In this document: positions 1-6,417 of the stretch, one piece after another | Layout: each line of letters opens with the position of its first letter | Numbering within the stretch: position 1 is the first letter of the stretch | NCBI GenBank assembly: GCA_946545765.1 | Contig: CAMNNS010000080.1 | Coordinates: 1 to 6,737 of the forward strand | DNA: 6,737 bases | Source: an uncultured Bacteroidales bacterium | GTDB taxonomy: Bacteria > Bacteroidota > Bacteroidia > Bacteroidales > UBA932 | Reading direction: 5' to 3' | The notes under the pieces: generated by a model | The model's input: the letters and a program-made list of their open reading frames with translations, nothing else | Database searches by the model: none | Told to the model about the DNA's origin: nothing | Made by a program: the position numbers and the translations under genes

Positions 1-201
1 GAGAAGGGTTATAAAGCAAAAGGTAAGAGATTAACAACTTATGAGGTAGAAAGAATATCCCTAATAGAACCACCTGTTTTAGAAGAGGAAGAATTTGAGG
101 ATTATGAGGAAGAGGTTGAATTAGACGAGGATACTCAAACAGATTTTCCCGAGGAAATAGATGATTTCCCCGACGACGATGATGAACCTACCCTATTCTA
201 A
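1..201 (+). CDS. parC: DNA topoisomerase IV subunit A (ParC), C-terminal 66 residues, 5' end outside window
   Basis: This is the tail of a type IIA topoisomerase A subunit, which with ParE decatenates and relaxes DNA using ATP. The first visible residues, EKGYKAKGKRLTTYEVERI, match the end of the last beta-pinwheel blade in Bacteroidota GyrA/ParC-like proteins, where a KGYKAKGKR-type stretch is familiar. After about residue 25 the chain becomes a low-complexity acidic tail rich in Glu and Asp, ending DDDDEPTLF and TAA. Acidic tails are common in this group's topoisomerase A subunits. The catalytic Tyr region lies upstream of the window, so ParC rather than GyrA is a judgement from the tail and from memory of Bacteroidales proteins. 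The shikimate kinase gene starts 11 bases downstream with no visible terminator, which suggests cotranscription. Confidence 0.8.
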   Translation, partial: EKGYKAKGKRLTTYEVERISLIEPPVLEEEEFEDYEEEVELDEDTQTDFPEEIDDFPDDDDEPTLF

Positions 202-212
202 AGTTTAGATAT

Positions 213-842
213 ATGATTATTACCCTCTGCGGATTTCCTGGAGTTGGCAAAAGTATTATAGGAAATGCTCTTGCAGTGCATCTTGCCAATATAAACATAC
301 AAACAATCTATTTTGATTTAGACTCATATATAGAAGCGAGGGAGAAAAAATCTATAGCAAACATACTAAAAGAGATTGGGGAGGAGAAGTTTAGAATATC
401 TGAATACAATTATCTAAAAGAACTTATTTCACAAAGAAGTGATCACCAAGAGGGGAGAAAAACAATAATCTCTTTAGGGGGAGGAACACTTAATTATTTC
501 TATACAAGAGAACTAATTAAAAAAGATACTATATGTATATTCTTAAATTGTACTAAAGAAATATTAGCAGAAAGACTCTCAACACAAGAAGAGATTACAA
601 AACGCCCACTACTATACGAATATTGCCTCAATGAGTTAGTTCACAGTGGAGAAAAAGAGAAATTAGAGACTGCAATAAAAACAGAGGAACTACAAACGAG
701 TATCATAAAATGGATAGAAACCATATTCAAAGAGAGAACTAAAATTTACGCTGAATGTTCTAATTTTGAAATAGATACAACTATCTGGAATCAAGAAGAA
801 ATCATAAATTCAATTATCCAAAAACTAAATCTTGAGAATTAA
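213..842 (+). CDS. aroK: Shikimate kinase with an enlarged LID region
   Basis: Predicted cytoplasmic enzyme that phosphorylates shikimate to shikimate 3-phosphate with ATP in the chorismate pathway. Seen in the 209 residues: Walker A GFPGVGKS (7-14); FDLDSYIE (34-41), whose D37 matches the shikimate-binding Asp (D34 in the Mycobacterium tuberculosis enzyme); GEEKFR (56-61), with R61 matching R58; LGGG (88-91); KRPLL with R131, the LID arginine (R117); and ERTKIY with R175, matching R136. All expected substrate-binding residues are therefore present. The usual length is about 170-180 residues. Most of the excess lies between R131 and R175, 44 residues apart here against 19 in the M. tuberculosis enzyme. 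The ATG at 213 puts the P-loop at the usual distance from the N-terminus. No Shine-Dalgarno is visible, which is normal for Bacteroidota. A different small-molecule kinase is possible but less likely. Confidence 0.85.
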   Translation: MIITLCGFPGVGKSIIGNALAVHLANINIQTIYFDLDSYIEAREKKSIANILKEIGEEKFRISEYNYLKELISQRSDHQEGRKTIISLGGGTLNYFYTRELIKKDTICIFLNCTKEILAERLSTQEEITKRPLLYEYCLNELVHSGEKEKLETAIKTEELQTSIIKWIETIFKERTKIYAECSNFEIDTTIWNQEEIINSIIQKLNLEN

Positions 843-894
843 CCTTTTTAGATTTATCAGTTGTAATTGTATCTCTTTAGAAAGGAAAAGCTGA

Positions 895-1119
895 TGCGGG
901 AAATGTTATTTTTCAGATGGATTTAAGACCTATGACGGGTTGGTAAATTATGGTTATAAGCAGCACTTTAGAATCAATCATAGTAACAATGAAGGAGTAC
1001 ATAACCATACTTTCTATTTACACATAAAAGAATGTGAGTTTAGATATAATTGTAGGAACAAAAATTTATACTTAACTTTGCTTAGAGACTATAGAAAACA
1101 ACCTCTAAAGTTGTCTTGA
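895..1119 (+). pseudogene. Relic of an IS1595-family (ISXO2/IS1016-like) transposase, C-terminal part with internal deletion
   Basis: The stretch between aroK and the protease operon is open in one frame for 74 codons, begins just after a TGA (892-894) and has no plausible start. It reads CGKCYFSDGFKTYDGLV, then NYGYKQHFRINHSNNE, then GVHNHTFYLHIKECEFRYN and a tail ending PLKLS. This follows the conserved order of IS1595-family DDE transposases: a (S/T)DG(F/Y).(S/T)Y motif with the second catalytic Asp, a (V/I)NHS motif, and a FYLHLKECEFRFN-type C-terminal motif. The segment normally between the last two, containing the (N)GIE.FW motif with the catalytic Glu, is absent. This suggests an in-frame deletion of roughly 25-30 codons. 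The N-terminal half is also gone, although LERKS at 877-891, before the TGA in the same frame, may be another fragment. I see no terminal inverted repeats or target duplication, so this is old debris. Family recall is from memory. Confidence 0.75.
1050..1080 (+). promoter_or_regulatory. Candidate Bacteroidota-type promoter for the protease operon
   Basis: TTG at 1050-1052 and TAACTTTG at 1073-1080 are separated by 20 bases. This fits the Bacteroides sigma-ABfr consensus of TTG or TTTG, 19-21 bases, then TAnnTTTG, with a full match at the -7 element. Transcription would begin near 1087, giving a leader of about 60 bases before the ATG at 1146. The site lies inside the 3' end of the transposase relic. 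It rests on motif matching alone in AT-rich DNA. Confidence 0.55.
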
Positions 1120-1145
1120 ACCTAACTTTATAAGATAAAAGAACT

Positions 1146-2438
1146 ATGGCTAAATCTAATTTTTTAGTATTTCTAATTATGTTGATAATTTTTGATGGTT
1201 GCAGAAATCATCAAAAAGAAGGATCATGTAGTGATAGTGAGCCATTTATAATTACTGATGGAGTAGAATTTTATTATAATAATGGCCGTAAAATAGTTCT
1301 TAATACACTTTTACTTGATAAGAATTTAGAAAACACATCAAATGACTCTCTTAAAATTAAGGCTAAATTAATTTTTGACACAGGTGGTGCGGGATTACTG
1401 ATTATAAGAGATAGTATCGCCGATAAAATTTATCCAAAATGGAGACAAGAAGGGGTAAAGGCTTCGGTCTTATCTGGTTGGAACGCTTTTGATGAGTATA
1501 GATATACTAAAGTAAAGGAACCTATACTATTGTTTTTAGATAAAGACTCTGTGCTCTATAAAGAGTTTTATGTTTATTCAGAATCTTCTCCATTATCTGA
1601 CTCGGATGGGCTTTTCTCTATCCCTACTGATAATGAAAAAGTATGGGAGCTAAATTTTGATTATAATCGTTTAATATTGAAAGATAGTAGTACTTTTGTT
1701 GGCGAGAAAGATGTTTTTACTCTTGAACTGAGAGATTCTTTGAAATTACTTAAAGCGATAAATTTCCCTTTCTCCTTTATAAGCGAAAATAACGACACTA
1801 TAACATTTAAAGAAGATATTATTATAGATACAGGTACGGATACTCCTCTTTCCTATAAACATACAGATTTTGTTGGAAGAAAAGATTCTCTTTGCAGGAG
1901 ACATGAAATAGTACGTACAGTACAATATGATTATAATTTCTTTTTAGTTGATTTTTGTTTTCCGGTTGCTCATAAAATTTGGGTACAAACAATTTATAGT
2001 GAAATGCCCTATACCATCTCACACGATATTTCTATGATAGCCGCTGGGGTCGATTTTCTCAAATTCTTTAATATTGAGATAGACAGAAAACAATCAAAAA
2101 TTCATTTTAGACCAATATCTCGTCCTTACACTACTGCATTTGCAGAAGAAATTAAGGATGATTCCATCGCTGTTTTTAGGGCTTTTAGAGATATTAATAA
2201 GAATGCTGTAGTTTATGAAGCAGATTCTACTGCTTATAATTATAAAGGGGATTACTTGCGTATCGGTGATGTTATTATAGATGTAGATGGTGAAAAATTG
2301 CACAATAAACCACCTGGGTATTTTAACAACTTAAAACATGATTCAAAAATTACAACAATAAGGGGAAAAGATACCCTTACAATAATCATTGCAAAAGCCG
2401 AAAAGCTATTCCAAGACTCATTAAAGACAAACCAATAG
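1146..2438 (+). CDS. Exported two-lobed retropepsin-type aspartic protease with C-terminal PDZ domain
   Basis: Predicted envelope protease of 430 residues; substrate unknown. Residues 4-18 are hydrophobic and end FDGC, so C19 may be lipidated. The lipobox is poor (Phe at -3, Asp at -2), so a plain signal peptide or membrane anchor remains possible. Lobe one has LIFDTGGAGLLI (D78-T-G80) and closes with DGLFSIPT (154-161) and WELNFDYNRLILKD (167-180). Lobe two has IIIDTGTDTPL (D228-T-G230) and closes with AAGVDFLKFFNIEID (299-313). Two DTG motifs in one chain would make a monomeric pepsin-like active site; known families usually have Ala or Ser after DTG, whereas Gly and Thr occur here. Residues 333-418 look like a PDZ domain, with YLRIGDVIIDVDGEKL at 370-385. 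The next gene starts 3 bases after the stop, so the two are probably coupled and act in the same compartment. The ATG is chosen because the signal-like helix follows directly. Confidence 0.8.
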   Translation: MAKSNFLVFLIMLIIFDGCRNHQKEGSCSDSEPFIITDGVEFYYNNGRKIVLNTLLLDKNLENTSNDSLKIKAKLIFDTGGAGLLIIRDSIADKIYPKWRQEGVKASVLSGWNAFDEYRYTKVKEPILLFLDKDSVLYKEFYVYSESSPLSDSDGLFSIPTDNEKVWELNFDYNRLILKDSSTFVGEKDVFTLELRDSLKLLKAINFPFSFISENNDTITFKEDIIIDTGTDTPLSYKHTDFVGRKDSLCRRHEIVRTVQYDYNFFLVDFCFPVAHKIWVQTIYSEMPYTISHDISMIAAGVDFLKFFNIEIDRKQSKIHFRPISRPYTTAFAEEIKDDSIAVFRAFRDINKNAVVYEADSTAYNYKGDYLRIGDVIIDVDGEKLHNKPPGYFNNLKHDSKITTIRGKDTLTIIIAKAEKLFQDSLKTNQ

Positions 2439-2441
2439 TTT

Positions 2442-4577
2442 ATGAGATTGTTCAGAAATAGAAAAATTAAATTTTTGCCACTTTTTTGCTTTATGCTTTG
2501 TTTCCCATTTCTTGCTAAAGGACAACAAAGTAAGTTTTGGTTGTGGCCTATAAGTGGTCAGCAAACAGGTGAGGGAATTATTTTAAAACCCCAACAATAT
2601 ATAGATAAAGAACTTAATTTTGACAAGTTATTTATAGCGGCTCCTGAAGGAACTGCAGTATTAGCTCCAACAAATGGAATATTGGAATCGTTTGATGTTT
2701 CTTTAAGTAAAGACTTTGTCACCGAAATAGGCTGGGGAGAAAATAATGGAGAGAGTATAAACTCTATCAGAGAAAATATTAAAAAAGAGGTCTCACTTGA
2801 AAAGTATTATACAGGAAGTATTTCTATAAACATTGGTGATAATAAAATTCTTAGCATTCAAGGTATTTCCGGAGATAAAAAATATAAGAGTGGACAAAGA
2901 ATTAACAGAGGAGACACACTGGGGTATGTCTCATACGCATATCAAAAAATCTCTCAACCTCACATAGAGATACATTTTTATCAGAGACATGGAACGTCTC
3001 AGGACCCCATGGCACCATTCGGATTAAAAAGTACCTTTATTCCTCCTCAAAAAGAAATGAAACCAGAATATTTATCTTCTTTGCAGGCAAAAGAAGATTT
3101 AGAAATTCTTTTGACCGCTTTTCAAGAGTGTTTCCCCTCTGGAGACGAAATTCTTACAGAACAGCAAGTTGAAGAATTTAGAAAAGAGTCTTTTGCACAA
3201 ATAATGGAAGGGATAAGTTATAGAGAGTTTCACAATATTATACGCTCTGTTTGCAGTGCTAAATTGTATCACGATACGCATATAGATATACTTACCCCAT
3301 TACAGATAAGGGGCACCATATATGTTCCACATCTTGGACTTGGTTTGGTTGCAGACACATTAAAAGTGTGTCAAGTTCAGCCCGGCTTAGAGGGTTATAT
3401 TGGTAAGGTTGTTAGCAGTGTAGATAACATCTCGGCACAGGAACTTATAGAAAAAGTAAGGGATGAGGCTTGCATTGGCTATGATGGCAAGAACCGCAGT
3501 GTAAGAGACGCTTATATGTTGGTTGCTTGGAATTCTTGGTATTTTAATGATGTATGTAAACCAAGAAGAAGTGTAATAAAGTTTGCAGATGGAACTGAAT
3601 ATATAGATGATTGGACTCTTGCCTCTAAAACTAAAGTTGTTCCGATACGCTCTTCTAAAATAGCACGATATAAAAATATTGTTGAGGCTTCCAAAAATAA
3701 AATACGCTTTAAATTGTTGAATGATAGCACCATATATTTTGCTCTTTCTTCCTTTAATATTAATGATATAGAAATGGAAAGTATCGCCGATTCGATAAAT
3801 AAATATAAGGCTATTCCATATATGATTGTTGATGTGAGAAATAATCCTGGCGGCGAGAGTAAGAATGTAGATAAACTCGTCAGTTTCTTTATTCAAAATC
3901 CAACTTTTAATCTCAAATCCTATAAAAAGATTATATTAGACACCACAAGTGCTACCATCAAATATTCTATTAATTATACCAAGGATTTAATAAATAATAT
4001 ATTATCCCAAGGATATGAAAAAAGAGATGGTTTTTACTACAAAGCTACAAACAGTATAATACAACCCGATAGTATAACAAACTACTCAGGAAAATTATAT
4101 ATAATTACAGATGAGACTTCTGTTTCTGCAGCAACACTATTTCCTTCTATCCTTGTTCGCAATAATAGAGCTGTTAGTGTAGGTAGAGAAACTGCAAGCT
4201 GTTACCATTATATTACCGCCCTTGATAACATAGATATTTTATTACCTAACTCAAAAATAGTTGTGAGAATCCCTTTTGTAAAATCTGTTTTTGAGGAAAA
4301 GACTACACCAAGAACGCCTGCTGGAAGAGGTTTAATGCCGGATTATGAGGTCTCTATAAGCTATGAAGAGTTTTTCCTTTCTGAAGAAGACATGGTTTTA
4401 AAAAGAGCCTTAGAACTTATACATGAAGGAAAGTATATAGAATCAACCACTTTTTTTACTGAGGAAAGCAAAGACAAAAAGGTTAATTGGACTATTATCT
4501 TTTGTATTATAGCTACTGCAATATTTTCACACTTATATCGCCGTATCTTTGCCTTCTCGTATATCTTTGATTCTTAG
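2442..4577 (+). CDS. Exported degenerate M23/LytM domain fused to an S41 serine peptidase, with C-terminal membrane segment
   Basis: Predicted periplasmic or membrane-anchored peptidase of 711 residues. Residues 1-27 form a signal peptide (basic start, then hydrophobic FLPLFCFMLCFPFLAKGQ). Residues about 55-200 keep the M23/LytM outline (IAAPEGTAVLAPTNG at 65-79, GQRINRGDTLGYV at 151-163, PHIEIHF at 173-179), but the zinc ligands appear lost (see findings). Residues about 215-290 resemble the helical region of S41 peptidases, with DTH at 278-280 offering a catalytic His. A PDZ-like stretch (GYIGKVVSSVDNISAQEL) lies at 318-335. The S41 core runs from about 430 to 640: VDVRNNPGG (463-471), then ETSVSAATLF (558-567) with probable nucleophile S562, and GLMPDYEVS (630-638). 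Residues 682-695 form a hydrophobic segment followed by HLYRRI, suggesting a C-terminal anchor. The last 45 bases overlap recJ on the other strand. Substrate unknown. Confidence 0.8.
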   Translation: MRLFRNRKIKFLPLFCFMLCFPFLAKGQQSKFWLWPISGQQTGEGIILKPQQYIDKELNFDKLFIAAPEGTAVLAPTNGILESFDVSLSKDFVTEIGWGENNGESINSIRENIKKEVSLEKYYTGSISINIGDNKILSIQGISGDKKYKSGQRINRGDTLGYVSYAYQKISQPHIEIHFYQRHGTSQDPMAPFGLKSTFIPPQKEMKPEYLSSLQAKEDLEILLTAFQECFPSGDEILTEQQVEEFRKESFAQIMEGISYREFHNIIRSVCSAKLYHDTHIDILTPLQIRGTIYVPHLGLGLVADTLKVCQVQPGLEGYIGKVVSSVDNISAQELIEKVRDEACIGYDGKNRSVRDAYMLVAWNSWYFNDVCKPRRSVIKFADGTEYIDDWTLASKTKVVPIRSSKIARYKNIVEASKNKIRFKLLNDSTIYFALSSFNINDIEMESIADSINKYKAIPYMIVDVRNNPGGESKNVDKLVSFFIQNPTFNLKSYKKIILDTTSATIKYSINYTKDLINNILSQGYEKRDGFYYKATNSIIQPDSITNYSGKLYIITDETSVSAATLFPSILVRNNRAVSVGRETASCYHYITALDNIDILLPNSKIVVRIPFVKSVFEEKTTPRTPAGRGLMPDYEVSISYEEFFLSEEDMVLKRALELIHEGKYIESTTFFTEESKDKKVNWTIIFCIIATAIFSHLYRRIFAFSYIFDS

Positions 4578-6290
4578 TTGAATATTTGCTATGCTACTCC
4601 TATAAAAATTCTCAGCAATAGAGTAACATATATCAATCGGGTCTCCGTTTTCTATATGAGAAAAATATTCAGACATATTAAATGCAATTGCACTTAAATG
4701 ACGATAAGGTGCATCCTCTTGGATTAGTTCTAATTTTAAATGCCCTCCCCCATTTGCACCACCTACTATTCTACCATTTCCATTGTCATAAACATTTGTT
4801 GTTAAGAACACTGGAGATTGATTCCCAGGACCAAAAGGTTGAAATTTATTCAAAAGTCTAAAGAACTTTGGAGTTATCTGTTTAAAGTCTAAAAAGGAAT
4901 CTATATTGATAATTGGGGTTAATATCTCTTTGGTTATATTTTGTGTCACAATAGTCTCAAATCTCTCTCTAAATATTTGCAGATTCTCCTCTTTCATAGT
5001 TAAACCTGCGGCGTACGTATGACCTCCAAAATTCTCTAACAAATCTGCACAAGATTCTATAGCTTCGTAAAGGTCAAATCCTGCAATACTTCTGGCAGAG
5101 CCTGATACAAATCCATTTGCAGATTTTGTTAAAACTATTGTAGGTTTATAAAATGCCTCTACCAATCTGCTCGCAACTATACCAACAACCCCTTTATGCC
5201 AATCGGGATTATAGACTACAGTAGAGTTGAGACTATTAAAGTTATGCGATTTTTTAACCATCTCTATCGCTTGCAGAGTTATCTCCCTATCTATATTTTT
5301 TCTCTCATTATTATGGTCATTGATTGCCTTACCTATTTTTGTTGCCGAACGCTCATCGTTTGAGGTTAATAAATCAACTGCCATTCTACCTGTCTCCATT
5401 CTCCCTGCAGCATTTATTCTTGGCCCAATCTTAAAGACTACATCATCAATTGTTATTTTATGTTTTTCTAATCCCGATAGCTTAATCATTGATAATAAAC
5501 CTTTACGGGGTGCCTCGTTTAATCTTTTTAAACCATAATATGCTAAAATCCTGTTCTCACCTGTCACAGAGACCAAATCGGCTGCAATACTTACTGCTAC
5601 AAGATCTAATAACGACTCAACCTCTTCAAAAGGGATATTGTATTTTTGTGCGTAAGCTTGGACTAATTTAAATCCTACTCCACATCCCGATAAATCATTA
5701 TAAGGATAATTACAATCCTCTCTTTTAGGGTCTAAAGTTGCTACTGCAGGGGGTAAAACCTCACCAGGGAGGTGATGGTCACAGATAATAAAGTCTATAT
5801 TTTTCTCCTTTGCATAAGCTACAGCTTCTGCCTCTTTAATACCGCAATCTAACGCTATTACTAACTGACTATTATGCTTTTGCGCCCAATCAACACCACT
5901 TTTTGAAATACCGTAACCCTCATCATAACGGTCGGGTATATAATAATCTATATTATCAGTTAATCTTTTTAAGAAAGAATAAACCAAAGATACTGCGGTA
6001 GTTCCATCTACATCGTAATCGCCATAAACTAAAATTTTTTCATTTTTAGTTATCGCAAAATTTAATCTCTCTACTGCTAAAGACATATCCTTCATTAAAA
6101 ATGGATCATGCAACATAGAGAGACTTGGATTAAAAAATTCCCTTACCTTAGAAGCATCATCTAACCCTCTTTGTACAAGCAGATTGGCAAGAACTTCGTC
6201 TATGTCCAATTCTTGCCTTAGCTGGCGTGCTTGAATTTGATCACCAGCCTCTTTTACTAACCATTTCTTTTCTCTGCTTTTTACCACCAT
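4533..6290 (-). CDS. recJ: Single-stranded-DNA-specific 5'-3' exonuclease RecJ
   Basis: Cytoplasmic exonuclease that degrades single-stranded DNA 5' to 3' in RecF-pathway recombination and in base-excision and mismatch repair. Counting from the ATG at 6290 (585 residues), the DHH-family motifs are intact: VYGDYDVDGTT (88-98), ALDCG with D148, CDHH (170-173), and a D229/D238 region. These are followed by GPRINAAGRM (289-298). The DHHA1 part shows HKGVVGIVASRL (365-376), SGSARS (396-401) and FGGHTYAAGL (421-430). An OB-fold region follows, ending NIQLRIKDI. Length and motif order are normal for RecJ. An ATG at 6320 would add MFFYYYFCGV, but it lies at the predicted transcription start and its extra residues look untranslated, so the ATG at 6290 is preferred. 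The ATG two codons inside the extended reading frame's MVV context leaves no other close choice. The gene is divergent from lysS and convergent with the S41 gene. Confidence 0.93.
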   Translation of the reverse strand: MVVKSREKKWLVKEAGDQIQARQLRQELDIDEVLANLLVQRGLDDASKVREFFNPSLSMLHDPFLMKDMSLAVERLNFAITKNEKILVYGDYDVDGTTAVSLVYSFLKRLTDNIDYYIPDRYDEGYGISKSGVDWAQKHNSQLVIALDCGIKEAEAVAYAKEKNIDFIICDHHLPGEVLPPAVATLDPKREDCNYPYNDLSGCGVGFKLVQAYAQKYNIPFEEVESLLDLVAVSIAADLVSVTGENRILAYYGLKRLNEAPRKGLLSMIKLSGLEKHKITIDDVVFKIGPRINAAGRMETGRMAVDLLTSNDERSATKIGKAINDHNNERKNIDREITLQAIEMVKKSHNFNSLNSTVVYNPDWHKGVVGIVASRLVEAFYKPTIVLTKSANGFVSGSARSIAGFDLYEAIESCADLLENFGGHTYAAGLTMKEENLQIFRERFETIVTQNITKEILTPIINIDSFLDFKQITPKFFRLLNKFQPFGPGNQSPVFLTTNVYDNGNGRIVGGANGGGHLKLELIQEDAPYRHLSAIAFNMSEYFSHIENGDPIDICYSIAENFYRSSIANIQLRIKDIREGKDTAI

Positions 6291-6325
6291 AACCCCACAA
6301 AAATAGTAATAAAAAAACAACTAAG

Positions 6326-6333
6326 CAAAACTA
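6326..6333 (-). promoter_or_regulatory. Candidate -7 element of the recJ promoter
   Basis: Read on the minus strand this is TAGTTTTG, a full match to the Bacteroidota -7 consensus TAnnTTTG. Transcription would start near 6319, about 30 bases before the preferred recJ ATG. The -33 region at the expected distance is T-rich without a TTG, so the match is partial. Confidence 0.45.
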
Positions 6334-6338
6334 CATGA

Positions 6339-6367
6339 TTGGAGTAAAGAAAAAAATTATAACTTTA
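6339..6367 (+). promoter_or_regulatory. Candidate promoter of lysS
   Basis: TTG at 6339-6341 is followed after 18 bases by TAACTTTA at 6360-6367, which matches TAnnTTTG except for the last base. Spacing is one base below the usual 19-21. It resembles the candidate promoter at 1050-1080, which has TAACTTTG. The predicted start near 6374 gives an AT-rich leader of about 44 bases. It lies back to back with the recJ -7 element. Confidence 0.45.
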
Positions 6368-6417
6368 CCCCTCACAATTCCTTATTTATTAACTTAAATA
6401 ATACAGAGATATTTTAT

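Noticed and set aside
856..895. ATCAG...CTGAT inverted repeat after aroK as a terminator
   Set aside because: The arms are only 5 bases, the loop is about 30 bases and no T-run follows.
1098..1114. ACAAC/GTTGT hairpin in the leader of the aspartic protease gene
   Set aside because: A 5-base stem with a 7-base loop is weak and expected by chance; no riboswitch or attenuator pattern surrounds it.
3387..3896. A 169-codon open frame on the minus strand inside the S41 gene
   Set aside because: It is a shadow: the plus strand has clear S41 motifs in frame throughout, and the minus-strand product shows no recognisable domain.
5227..5538. A 103-codon plus-strand open frame inside recJ with hydrophobic residues
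   Set aside because: It is antisense to conserved RecJ sequence including GPRINAAGRM; the hydrophobic look follows from the complementary codons.
6382..6401. TTATTTA/TAAATAA inverted repeat in the lysS leader, as operator or T-box
   Set aside because: The arms are A/T only in very AT-rich DNA; none of the conserved T-box parts are present and the leader is too short.
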